Source: Acinetobacter lwoffii
GTDB taxonomy: Bacteria; Pseudomonadota; Gammaproteobacteria; Pseudomonadales; Moraxellaceae
Direction: 5' to 3'
Assembly (NCBI RefSeq): GCF_022967985.1
Contig: NZ_JALJVC010000003.1
Span: forward strand, 106,994-170,993
DNA length: 64,000 nt
Shown here: one piece after another, positions 1-7,427 of the stretch
How the letters are laid out: each line of letters begins with the position of its first letter
Position numbering within the stretch: position 1 is the stretch's first letter
The notes under the pieces: generated by a model
Databases searched by the model: none
Told to the model about the DNA's origin: nothing
The model's input: the letters and a program-made list of their open reading frames with translations, nothing else
Translations under genes and position numbers: made by a program

Positions 1-1440
1 ATTGGCAGTAGTTAAACCATTTTTGCCATGAGTCAGTTCTAGCCATTCACCTGTACCGTCATCATTGAATTTAGCGACATATAATGTCCCTTTATCCATG
101 TATTTATCACCAGCAGTATAACCACCATTGACGTCTTTCGGATCCCAGACGGCTTCAGAAACAAATTTATAGATATATTCGCCGGTCGCGTCATCACCCA
201 TATAGAACGCTAATGGCTGACCCGGAATAGGGTTGCTACAGCGGCAGTCTTCGTGTGCAAAACGACCCAGTGCAGTACGTTTAACTGGATGTGTAGTCGC
301 GCTAAATGGATCAATTTCTACAATGAAGCCACAGGTATTCATGACATTACGATAATCTGCTAAAGCATTTGCGCCTTTAACTGAAATATCCCAACGATCA
401 TAAAGTCCTTTATCACCGGTTAATTCAGCAACAGGAGTATTCCAGCGGTACTGAGACGAATGGGCATCAGTACCACCACGACCATAACGAGATAATGAAA
501 TTTCTTCTTTTGCAATAGCGCGGGTGTCGTTGGCTTGACGAGCGAAATAACCACTCCAGTTTTCTTCAGCCGTTAAGTAAGTTCCCCATGGCGTATAACC
601 ATTACCACAGTTGGCAAAGGTACCGCGAGTCAACGTCCCATCTGGTGAGAAAATAGTTTTGACGAGGTCAGAACCACGCGCTGGTCCATTAATTTCCATC
701 TCGGTTGCTGCAGTGATACGACGGTTAAAATTAGAATTTAAGTTGATTTTAACGTCTTGTGTATTTGCATCTTTGCTGATCTCAATAACAGAAACACCAT
801 GCGCATTCACTTCACGGAGTACCTGATCTTCTGGACGTACACCATCGATGGTAATTGTACCTTCTGGTGTATGGAGCTGAGATTGTTGTAGATATTCGTG
901 GTTTAAAACAAGTAAACCTTGTGTTGATTCTTTGGCAGCATAATTTTTGTTGGTTGGATGCATACCGAAGAAGCTCATACCATCATGGTTATCGCCTGAA
1001 CGGAACTGGTAAGAAGCACCAGAAGCTAAGGTTGCATCGGTCTTTTCTGGATAAGCAGGGTTGATTGGATCGCCGACCGCATACAATACTTTGAGCTCAT
1101 AACCTTCAGGAACACTGAAGAAGTTTTGGGTATTCTTGCGAACCGGCTCAAAGACTAATTTATTCGGACGTGCTTTTAGATCACTCCAGGCATGTTGATC
1201 TGGGTTAGTGGTGTCTGGCGGTGTAGTTGGATTACCGTCAGGAGTACCAGAATCATTATCATCATCTGAACAACCACTGACTGTTGCTGCAAATGCTAAT
1301 GCCATTGCCCCACTTGTAGTTTTTGCAATAAAGCTGCGGCGACTAGTATATTGATCCAGAATCGTTTGGAAGTGCGTGTTGTTTGAGTTGTTACTGTCTT
1401 CAACCAGATCCTGGCAAGGTATCATGTCTTCATTTTTCAT
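1..1440 (-). CDS. phoX: PhoX-family alkaline phosphatase (DUF839), Tat-exported, 3' end cut by window edge
   Basis: The frame is open for 480 codons from ATG at 1440 down to base 1, so the C-terminus lies outside the window. A twin-arginine signal is visible: S-R-R-S-F-I-A-K with the arginines at 34-35, then a hydrophobic stretch ending in V-S-G-C (Cys57), which could be a lipobox. After a low-complexity D/N/P/T linker comes the DUF839/PhoX beta-propeller region, with N-H-E-Y at 180-183 and N-C-G-N-G-Y-T-P-W-G-T around Cys278 followed by E-E-N at 292-294; these resemble the metal-site motifs of PhoX phosphatases. Known for the family: Ca/Fe-dependent phosphomonoesterases exported folded by Tat and induced by phosphate starvation. 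The gene lies directly downstream of tatABC on the same strand. Only one Pho half-site was seen upstream. The family call is firm; activity on phosphate esters is inferred. Confidence 0.88.
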   Translation of the reverse strand, partial: MKNEDMIPCQDLVEDSNNSNNTHFQTILDQYTSRRSFIAKTTSGAMALAFAATVSGCSDDDNDSGTPDGNPTTPPDTTNPDQHAWSDLKARPNKLVFEPVRKNTQNFFSVPEGYELKVLYAVGDPINPAYPEKTDATLASGASYQFRSGDNHDGMSFFGMHPTNKNYAAKESTQGLLVLNHEYLQQSQLHTPEGTITIDGVRPEDQVLREVNAHGVSVIEISKDANTQDVKINLNSNFNRRITAATEMEINGPARGSDLVKTIFSPDGTLTRGTFANCGNGYTPWGTYLTAEENWSGYFARQANDTRAIAKEEISLSRYGRGGTDAHSSQYRWNTPVAELTGDKGLYDRWDISVKGANALADYRNVMNTCGFIVEIDPFSATTHPVKRTALGRFAHEDCRCSNPIPGQPLAFYMGDDATGEYIYKFVSEAVWDPKDVNGGYTAGDKYMDKGTLYVAKFNDDGTGEWLELTHGKNGLTTAN

Positions 1441-1507
1441 TTTAAAGTCCCAATTAAAAAATAAGTGCTTGGTGGTGTAGAAGTTTTCAATACCTTAAGC
1501 TTGGGAT

Positions 1508-1514
1508 ATGACAG
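1508..1514 (-). promoter_or_regulatory. Isolated Pho-box half-site upstream of phoX
   Basis: CTGTCAT on the minus strand, about 70 bp before the phoX start. The positions 11 bp either side match the consensus poorly (2-3 of 7), so this is only a half-site. It is listed because the neighbouring tatA promoter carries a much better array. Confidence 0.3.
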
Positions 1515-1570
1515 TAATCTTAAGAAAATATTTCATTAAAGTTAAATAAATCAGTATTTTATTTAAATTA

Positions 1571-1599
1571 AAAAAACAAAAAGACAGCCAGAGCTGCCT
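1571..1599 (-). terminator. Rho-independent terminator after tatC
   Basis: On the minus strand, AGGCAGC pairs with GCTGTCT (one G-U) around a TCTG loop and is followed by a T-rich run. It sits 39 bp past the tatC stop and separates the tat operon from phoX. Confidence 0.75.
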
Positions 1600-1637
1600 G
1601 AGTAAGTCGATATTTTTGTTGTTTTGGCTGGTTATTG

Positions 1638-2414
1638 TTATTCAGTCTTTAACCGACGTTTTTCAATCAGTTTCCCTGCCAGCAAACCCAGTTCAAACAG
1701 TAGCCACATCGGGACAGCCAGCATGATCATCGACAGGGCATCCGGAGGGGTGACAAACATCGCTACAAAGAAGCAGCCCACAATAATAAAGCGCCGTTTC
1801 TCTACCAGAGTCTGTGTCGAAACTGCGCCAATCAAGATCAGAACCAGGGTAATAATAGGAATTTCAAAGGTAAAACCAAAGACCAGAAACAGCTTTAAAC
1901 AGAAGCTGAGATAACTGTTAATGTCGGTCATCGGTGCCACAGTTTCCGGCGAAACACTGATAAAAAAATGCAGAATTGAGGGCAATGCCACAAAGTAGGC
2001 AAAGCTGATGCCGGTATAAAACAGCACGATACTGCCGATCAAAAGTGGCAAGGCCAGGCTCTTTTCCTTGGCATACAACGCAGGCTTAATAAAGGTCCAA
2101 AGCTGATACAGGATAAACGGCATCGCGATCATCAGCGCGACAAAGAAGTTCAGCTTAAAAGGTGCCATGAAGGTTGCAGTGACATCTGTGGCAATCATGG
2201 TTGAGCTGGCAGGTAGCTGTGCACGCAAGGGTTCGGACAACCCTTGGTAAGTCTGATTGGCAAAGGGTAATAAGCAGAAAAACAGGCCAATCAGGACAGC
2301 AACCACTTTAAACAGATGCTTTCTTAAGATGATCAAATGCTGGGTAATCGGCATCTGTTCAAGATTCAGCGCTGCAGCATCATTTGAGGCGGGTGTGGTC
2401 GGTAAGGATGTCAT
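1638..2414 (-). CDS. tatC: Sec-independent protein translocase subunit TatC
   Basis: 258 residues, the usual size for TatC, a polytopic inner-membrane protein that recognises twin-arginine signals and forms the Tat receptor complex with TatB. The N-terminal segment M-P-I-T-Q-H-L-I-I-L-R-K-H-L matches the conserved cytosolic entry (normally hLxELRxRL), and several hydrophobic segments follow, with the conserved F-x-x-x-L-x-P-x-L-Y-x-x-E-K region near residues 88-102. The ATG overlaps the tatB stop by 4 bp (2411-2414), implying translational coupling. It is the last gene of tatABC and is followed by a terminator. The downstream neighbour on the same strand is a Tat substrate. Confidence 0.96.
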   Translation of the reverse strand: MTSLPTTPASNDAAALNLEQMPITQHLIILRKHLFKVVAVLIGLFFCLLPFANQTYQGLSEPLRAQLPASSTMIATDVTATFMAPFKLNFFVALMIAMPFILYQLWTFIKPALYAKEKSLALPLLIGSIVLFYTGISFAYFVALPSILHFFISVSPETVAPMTDINSYLSFCLKLFLVFGFTFEIPIITLVLILIGAVSTQTLVEKRRFIIVGCFFVAMFVTPPDALSMIMLAVPMWLLFELGLLAGKLIEKRRLKTE

Positions 2415-2833
2415 ACGGCCACCTTCATTTTTGTATAGCGTTGTTCTGAAATCATGGTTTGAATTGCTGTAGGCTTAGGTAAATACACGGAGGATACGGG
2501 CTGTTGCACCGGCTGATAGCTGAGCAAGGGCTGAGCAGACTGAGGTTTTATTTTTACTTGATCAGCTGCAATCGGCTGCTGCAAATCTGTCATTTGTGCC
2601 TGCATCTTGGCTTCCAGTTCCTGAATCCGTTGCATTTCAGCTTGCATCTGTTCACGTAGCTCGGACAGGCGCAATTCACGATCAAGATCATTCTGAACAT
2701 TGCTCACCATACGCTTGATCTTGCCGTACCATGTTCCGACAAAACGTACTGCTTCCGGAAGCTTATCTGGTCCAAGGACCAAAAGCGCAATAATCCCGAA
2801 AATCAGCAGCTCGGTCATTCCGATATTGAGCAT
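2411..2833 (-). CDS. tatB: Sec-independent protein translocase subunit TatB
   Basis: 140 residues. The single N-terminal membrane helix (M-L-N-I-G-M-T-E-L-L-I-F-G-I-I-A-L-L-V-L) is followed by G-P-D-K-L-P-E and an amphipathic helix, which is diagnostic of TatB. A long charged, probably coiled-coil region (roughly 50-85, rich in E, Q, L and M) and a poorly conserved Q/P-rich tail complete the protein. TatB pairs with TatC to bind the signal peptide. It lies 9 bp after tatA and overlaps tatC by 4 bp. Confidence 0.95.
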   Translation of the reverse strand: MLNIGMTELLIFGIIALLVLGPDKLPEAVRFVGTWYGKIKRMVSNVQNDLDRELRLSELREQMQAEMQRIQELEAKMQAQMTDLQQPIAADQVKIKPQSAQPLLSYQPVQQPVSSVYLPKPTAIQTMISEQRYTKMKVAV

Positions 2834-2842
2834 AGCGAACTC

Positions 2843-3061
2843 TTAACTTTTAACCGAATGTTCAGGCGTTTTGACCTGGGCATCAATGGTGCGCGGCTCT
2901 GCAAGCTTGGCCTGTTCAGCCTCTTCATCTTTGACTGATTTTTTAAAGTCTTTAATCGCGCCGCCGACGTCTTTACCCAGATTTTTAAGTTTTGATGTAC
3001 CGAACAATAAAATCACCACAATTGCAAAAATCAGCACATGCCAAATTGATAATCCTGCCAT
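2843..3061 (-). CDS. tatA: Sec-independent protein translocase subunit TatA
   Basis: 72 residues: a short N-terminal helix ([18 protein letters not shown]) ending in the F-G-T-S-K-L hinge, then an amphipathic helix ([18 protein letters not shown]) and an acidic, disordered tail. TatA oligomerises to form the passage for folded proteins. It is the first gene of tatABC. A GGAT ribosome-binding sequence precedes the ATG, and an array of Pho-type half-sites lies 45-84 bp upstream, so transcription may respond to phosphate. Confidence 0.95.
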   Translation of the reverse strand: MAGLSIWHVLIFAIVVILLFGTSKLKNLGKDVGGAIKDFKKSVKDEEAEQAKLAEPRTIDAQVKTPEHSVKS

Positions 3062-3105
3062 TATTTTATCCTCTATATTTTATGTACCTATCTCAGCAGG
3101 CTTGT

Positions 3106-3145
3106 ATGACAGCGCGGTGACGCTTTGATGACAGTTTGCCGACAC
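3106..3145 (-). promoter_or_regulatory. Candidate PhoB-binding array upstream of tatA
   Basis: Read toward tatA, four heptamers occur at exact 11-bp spacing: GTGTCGG, CTGTCAT, GCGTCAC, CTGTCAT, separated by CAAA, CAAA and CGCG. The PhoB half-site consensus is CTGTCAT/C with 4-bp AT-rich spacers. Two of the four are perfect and the other two keep most of the TGTC(A) core. A weak -10 (TGAGAT) follows about 10 bp after the last repeat. The in-phase repetition makes chance unlikely, but one spacer is GC-rich. Confidence 0.6.
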
Positions 3146-3247
3146 GGCAGCAGGGGAATGAATCACTCATATAAAAAAATTCATAATTCAATGAAAAGTA
3201 TGCTGTGCTAGCATACAGCCTGATATGGAAATCTCAGCAGCATTGTC

Positions 3248-4129
3248 ATGGCCTTGATTCTTCCCCTCCTGTCTTTTCTGATCGGTTACTGGGGTGTGCA
3301 ATATTTAAAACCGGTTCGCCCTCTCTTGGCAGCTTTATTGGCACGGGTCCTGATTCCGGTACTGATTATTTACAATATGGTGTTTTACCAAGAGAGCAGT
3401 TTGTGGCTGATTGCCTTCAGCTTTTTCTGTTCCTGCGTATTCTTTGCCTTGTTTTATTTCACCCTGAAAAATAAACTGCGTGCCTTATGCCTGAGCTATT
3501 TAAATGGGGCATGGCTGGGAATTCCTTTTGCACTGGCAGTTTTTGGCCCGCAAGCGACCAGTACCGTAGTTGCCCTGTACATCGGTGGTTCCTTGTTTGG
3601 CAATGTCTGTGCGGTGATGGCAGTCAGTGAAGCCAGACAAGACACGCGTTATATTTTAAAAAATGTGTTGTTCTCACCTCCGGTGGTCGCTTTGTCGATG
3701 GCAGCTTTATTGTCATTTTGGGATTTGAATCACTGGCAACAAGTGGCTTGGGTCGAGATACTGTATCAAGCCAATAAAGTGCTGGTGACTTTTAGTGGTA
3801 TGTGTGTACTGGGGATGTGGCTAAGCAATGTGCGGATCAGCCGCTTCGATTTAATGCGCAGTCTGCAACTTATTTTTTGTCGTGGGCTATTTGCTGTTTT
3901 ACTGTGTGGCGCAGCTTATTTTTATTTGCCGATTCCACAGCAGACGCTGACTTATGCGGTAATGCTGATGTTCTTTTTATTGCCGCCTGCAGCCAATATT
4001 GTGGCACTGGAAACCCATTATCAGGGAACGGGCCATTCCGCCAAATATATTGCCTCGGGAACTTTGGCCAGTGCGATCTTGATTGCCCTATATGGGGCAG
4101 TCGTGCATGTATTGATGCCTACACTATAG
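3248..4129 (+). CDS. AEC-family (auxin efflux carrier) permease
   Basis: 293 residues, almost entirely hydrophobic, with about ten predicted membrane segments in two halves of five, the pattern of AEC/BASS-fold carriers. The N-terminal half contains the family-like R-V-L-I-P-V-L-I-I-Y-N segment and the second half the P-P-A-A-N-I-V-A-L-E segment (residues ~251-261). Bacterial members export or import malate, malonate or other small anions; the substrate here cannot be told. The gene stands alone, divergent from tatA, and ends before a palindromic repeat. Confidence 0.82.
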   Translation: MALILPLLSFLIGYWGVQYLKPVRPLLAALLARVLIPVLIIYNMVFYQESSLWLIAFSFFCSCVFFALFYFTLKNKLRALCLSYLNGAWLGIPFALAVFGPQATSTVVALYIGGSLFGNVCAVMAVSEARQDTRYILKNVLFSPPVVALSMAALLSFWDLNHWQQVAWVEILYQANKVLVTFSGMCVLGMWLSNVRISRFDLMRSLQLIFCRGLFAVLLCGAAYFYLPIPQQTLTYAVMLMFFLLPPAANIVALETHYQGTGHSAKYIASGTLASAILIALYGAVVHVLMPTL

Positions 4130-4187
4130 ATTCCCTCTCTTTTTAGGAGATGAGAAACGCTGTTTCGCAAGGGGAGAGGTGTATTTT

Positions 4188-4235
4188 AAAAATCCCTCAC
4201 CCCAGCCCTCTCCCAAAGGGAGAGGGGTAATGAGA
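4188..4235. repeat. Dispersed palindromic intergenic repeat (CCCTCACCCCAGCCCTCTCCC type)
   Basis: CCCTCTCCC pairs with GGGAGAGGG around AAA in the gap between two convergent genes. Related sequence recurs at 54590-54660. The form resembles short intergenic repeats common in gammaproteobacteria, and the hairpin may also stop transcription from both sides. Confidence 0.55.
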
Positions 4236-4243
4236 GGCGGAAC

Positions 4244-4870
4244 TTACTTCGCCAAACTCGCCTTAAAAAACTGCATCGCTTGTCCACGATGACTGATTTT
4301 GTTTTTCTGTTCCTTACTCATTTCAGCACTAGCAATACCCAGTTCAGGTAACCAGAACAACGGGTCATAGCCAAAACCATTTTCACCACGTGCAGCTTCC
4401 AGAATTTCCCCGTGCCAGACACCCTGAAAGACTTGCGGTAAGGGGTCTTCGGCATGTTGGACCAGTGCCAGTACACAAACAAACATACCCTCAATTGCTT
4501 CACCCTCTTGGCGTAAGGGTTTGAGATCGGCCAGCAGTTTTTCATTATTGGCGGCATCGTTGCCATGCTCACCGGCATAACGAGCCGAGTAAATGCCGGG
4601 AGCACCTCCAAGAACAGGCACACAAATACCTGAATCATCTGCAATAGCAGGTTTTCCGGAAATTTTAGAAGCATGGCGAGCCTTAATAATGGCATTTTCG
4701 ACAAAGCTTAGACCATCTTCGATCGCATCTTCGATATTCAACTTGCCCTGAGCCACGACTTCAACCGGCAGTTGTAACTCGGCAAACAGTTTTTCAAACT
4801 CGGCAATTTTACCTTTGTTATTACTCGCCAATACCAGTGTGCCTTGGGATAACCAGTCAGTTGCAGCCAT
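4244..4870 (-). CDS. rdgB: XTP/dITP diphosphatase (RdgB/HAM1)
   Basis: 208 residues. Contains L-A-S-N-N-K-G-K-I-A-E-F (residues 13-24), the nucleotide-binding signature, A-D-D-S-G-I-C-V (~76-83) with metal-binding aspartates, and G-F-G-Y-D-P-L-F (~163-170) and S-H-R-G-Q-A near the C-terminus. The enzyme hydrolyses dITP and XTP to monophosphates to keep deaminated purines out of DNA. It faces the AEC gene convergently and is separated from the Sel1 gene upstream by a terminator, so it probably has its own promoter. Confidence 0.95.
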   Translation of the reverse strand: MAATDWLSQGTLVLASNNKGKIAEFEKLFAELQLPVEVVAQGKLNIEDAIEDGLSFVENAIIKARHASKISGKPAIADDSGICVPVLGGAPGIYSARYAGEHGNDAANNEKLLADLKPLRQEGEAIEGMFVCVLALVQHAEDPLPQVFQGVWHGEILEAARGENGFGYDPLFWLPELGIASAEMSKEQKNKISHRGQAMQFFKASLAK

Positions 4871-4935
4871 GTCAAAAACTCATTATTAGATAAAGAATGG
4901 GTGTTATTTTAGCAACGGATGAAGAATTTGCGGCA

Positions 4936-4958
4936 ATAAAAAAGCACCCGAAGGTGCT
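4936..4958 (-). terminator. Rho-independent terminator after the metXW-Sel1 operon
   Basis: AGCACC pairs with GGTGCT around a CGAA loop, and on the minus strand a T-rich run follows. It ends the metX-metW-Sel1 transcript and insulates rdgB. Confidence 0.8.
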
Positions 4959-4974
4959 ATTTATACCATTCAGC

Positions 4975-5565
4975 TTATTGTGCCTGAATCCATCTGTCGG
5001 CACGATCACGCGCCTGACGGATCTGCTCTTGGGTTAAATTCGCCGCCAAGGCAGTTTTTCTGCCTTCCGACAGCGTAATCACCTTATTGTCGAGCATGCC
5101 ATCACGGGTAGAAAGTTCATACCACTGGTACGCACCCATGTAGTTTTTCTTTTTCTCTTCCATCATTGCCAGGTTAAAGCTGGCACGGTTATCGCCACGG
5201 CTGGCCGCTTTTTCAAAATACTGACGTGCCAGCGCTTCATCTTTTCTGGTGCCAATACCATCGGCCAGCATACGGCCAACATTCAGCTGTGCAACTGCCA
5301 GACCTTGATCCGCAGCAGCTTTATACCAGGCAAAGGCCTGACGTTCATCTTTCTGGATGTCTTTACCATACTGGTATTTGGTGGCCAGATAAAACTGTGC
5401 ACCGGCCTGACCAGCTTTCGCTGCTTTGGTCAGACTGTTGATATCCATGATGGAATACTGAGCCGCTTGACTGGCAACAGAAGGACTCGGTGCAACATAA
5501 TCTGCATGGGCTTGCATGCCAAAAAGTCCAGCCAGTAGCGTCGTACTTAATAATAATTTTTTCAT
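4975..5565 (-). CDS. Secreted Sel1-repeat protein, third gene of the metXW operon
   Basis: 196 residues with a Sec signal peptide (M-K-K-L-L-L-S-T-T-L-L-A-G-L-F-G, cleavage likely after A-H-A at 19-21). Residues ~52-140 hold Sel1-like/TPR repeats: A-Q-F-Y-L-A-T-K-Y-Q-Y-G, A-Q-L-N-V-G-R-M-L-A-D-G and A-S-F-N-L-A-M-M, each with A-W-Y-K-A-A or A-R-Q-Y-F-E-K-A-A partners. Such repeats mediate protein contacts in the periplasm. The ATG overlaps the metW stop by 4 bp, so it is translated with the methionine genes, although no link to methionine synthesis is known to me. Function unknown. Confidence 0.85.
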   Translation of the reverse strand: MKKLLLSTTLLAGLFGMQAHADYVAPSPSVASQAAQYSIMDINSLTKAAKAGQAGAQFYLATKYQYGKDIQKDERQAFAWYKAAADQGLAVAQLNVGRMLADGIGTRKDEALARQYFEKAASRGDNRASFNLAMMEEKKKNYMGAYQWYELSTRDGMLDNKVITLSEGRKTALAANLTQEQIRQARDRADRWIQAQ

Positions 5566-6155
5566 AGCGCGCTCACTCGATAAATTGCGACTTCACCAAA
5601 TAGATTCGGGAGATGCTTGCTCAGCAAACTATCTTCTTGATTCCCGTTCACAGCGAGTCGATTAATAATTTTGATATTATTTTCCGCACAAAGTGCTTCA
5701 AAATCACGAAATGTACATAAGTGGATATTCGGGGTGTTATACCACATATACGGCAAGGCTTCAGAAACCGGCATTCTCCCTTTGATTGCCAAGAAAGACC
5801 GGGTCTTCCAATGTGCAAAGTTCGGAAAGGTAATAATGGCCTGTTTCCCCACACGCACCATATCACGCAATAATACGTCAGGTGCATCTACAGCCTGCAA
5901 AGCTTGTGCCATGACCACATTGTCAAAAGACTGGTCGGCAAAACGGCTTAAACCGAGGTTTAAGTCCTGCTGGATGATATTTAACCCGCGACTGACCGCA
6001 ATTGCAATCTTTTCCTGATCAATTTCTAATCCGTATGCACGAATATCGTGCTTTTTACTCATTTGTGCCAGCAGTTCACCGTCGCCACACCCGAGGTCGA
6101 GTACGCTAGAACCGGGCTTGATCCACTTTTCAGCGAGTTGTTGATCGATACGCAT
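5562..6155 (-). CDS. metW: Methionine biosynthesis protein MetW (methyltransferase fold)
   Basis: 197 residues, typical MetW size. V-L-D-L-G-C-G-D-G-E-L-L (~19-30) is SAM-binding motif I of class I methyltransferases, and P-N-F-A-H-W-K-T-R (~111-119) is characteristic of MetW. MetW accompanies MetX in many proteobacteria and is needed for efficient homoserine acylation, although its own reaction is not settled. Start and metX stop share one base (TAATG), so the two are coupled. Confidence 0.94.
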   Translation of the reverse strand: MRIDQQLAEKWIKPGSSVLDLGCGDGELLAQMSKKHDIRAYGLEIDQEKIAIAVSRGLNIIQQDLNLGLSRFADQSFDNVVMAQALQAVDAPDVLLRDMVRVGKQAIITFPNFAHWKTRSFLAIKGRMPVSEALPYMWYNTPNIHLCTFRDFEALCAENNIKIINRLAVNGNQEDSLLSKHLPNLFGEVAIYRVSAL

Positions 6156-7315
6156 TATACGGCCTCCTTTGGTGTTGCTTTCAGGTGTTCTTCACCACCC
6201 AGGAATGCACGCAAAGATTTTACATAGAGCGGAATAGGGAACAGGAAAGAGTCATGACCCTGTTCGGCATCAATATCCAGATAGCTCACAGGTTTATGGT
6301 TGCTAATTAAAGCATCCACGATTTCCTGTGAGCGGGCAGGAGTAAAACGCCAGTCAGTCGTGAATGACACCACCAGGAATTTGCACTGGGTATTGGCCAT
6401 GGCTTTTTTGAGCGACTGTTCATATTCACGCGACGGATCAAAGTAATCCAGCGCTTTGGTCATGATCAGATAGGTATTGGCATCAAAGTTACGGCTGAAC
6501 TGCTCACCCTGATAACGTAAATAGCTTTCGACTTGAAATTCGACATCGAAACCATACATAAATTTGCCTGATTTTAAATCGCGGCCAAATTTCTGTTTCA
6601 TGGCTTCTTCGGACAGGTAGGTAATATGACCGACCATACGTGCCAAAATCAGGCCACGTTTTGGATAGCTGTCATTTTCCAGATAACGACCATTATGGAA
6701 ATCCGGGTCTGACAAAATCGACTGACGTGCCACTTCGTTAAAGGCAATATTCTGTGCAGAAAGCTTTGGAGCGCTGGCAATGATCACGCATTTTCTTAAA
6801 CGGTTTGGATAATCCACTGACCATTGCAATGCCTGCATGCCACCCAGTGAACCGCCAATGATGGCATCCCAGGTATCAATCCCTAAACGGTCAGAAAGCA
6901 GGGCTTGGGTTTTGACCCAGTCCCGTACAGTCACTAAAGGAAAATCAGGACCATAAGGGCGGTTGTCATTTTCCGGGTTCGGAGAAGTTGGGCCGGTCGA
7001 ACCACTACAGCCACCAATATTATTCAGTGAAACCACAAAGAATTTTGACGTATCAATGGCTTTTCCGGGGCCAATACAGGCATCCCACCAGCCTGGTTTT
7101 TTATCATCTTCATGATGATAACCTGCGGCATGGTGATGACCGGAAAGGGCATGACAAATCAGAATGGCATTGGACTTATCGGCATTGAGTTCGCCATAAG
7201 TTTCAACCATCAGTTCAAAACGGGGGAGGATGCGACCGCATTCAAGCTCTAACGGCTCTTCAAATTGGAACTTTTGTGGGACAACAATGCCCACTGAGTC
7301 AGCTGGAAAAGACAC
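6155..7315 (-). CDS. metX: Homoserine O-acyltransferase MetX
   Basis: 386 residues of alpha/beta-hydrolase fold. It activates homoserine with an acyl-CoA, the first committed step to methionine. Conserved segments: [12 protein letters not shown] (~54-65), G-G-C-x-G-S-T-G-P (~101-109), the nucleophile elbow G-G-S-L-G-G with Ser156, and the C-terminal E-Q-G-H-D-S-F catalytic His. The family includes acetyl- and succinyl-CoA-specific members that annotation often confuses, so the acyl donor is left open. The start is GTG at 7315, chosen because M-S-F-P-A-D-S-V-G matches the N-terminus I recall for Acinetobacter MetX; no clear Shine-Dalgarno precedes it. A strong terminator lies only 40 bp upstream. 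Confidence 0.94.
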   Translation of the reverse strand: MSFPADSVGIVVPQKFQFEEPLELECGRILPRFELMVETYGELNADKSNAILICHALSGHHHAAGYHHEDDKKPGWWDACIGPGKAIDTSKFFVVSLNNIGGCSGSTGPTSPNPENDNRPYGPDFPLVTVRDWVKTQALLSDRLGIDTWDAIIGGSLGGMQALQWSVDYPNRLRKCVIIASAPKLSAQNIAFNEVARQSILSDPDFHNGRYLENDSYPKRGLILARMVGHITYLSEEAMKQKFGRDLKSGKFMYGFDVEFQVESYLRYQGEQFSRNFDANTYLIMTKALDYFDPSREYEQSLKKAMANTQCKFLVVSFTTDWRFTPARSQEIVDALISNHKPVSYLDIDAEQGHDSFLFPIPLYVKSLRAFLGGEEHLKATPKEAV

Positions 7316-7354
7316 GGGAGGGATTCGCCTTAAAATCTTGAGTATGAATAATAA

Positions 7355-7379
7355 AAGGATACCATTTGCAGGTATCCTT
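7355..7379 (-). terminator. Rho-independent terminator between leuA and metX
   Basis: AAGGATACC pairs perfectly with GGTATCCTT around a 7-nt loop, followed on the minus strand by TTATTATT. It lies after leuA and 40 bp before the metX start, so the metX promoter must overlap it or metX depends on read-through. Confidence 0.82.
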
Positions 7380-7427
7380 CTAAAGTCTTTTTAATGCTAT
7401 GGATTATTGCTAATTCTAATACCGTGT

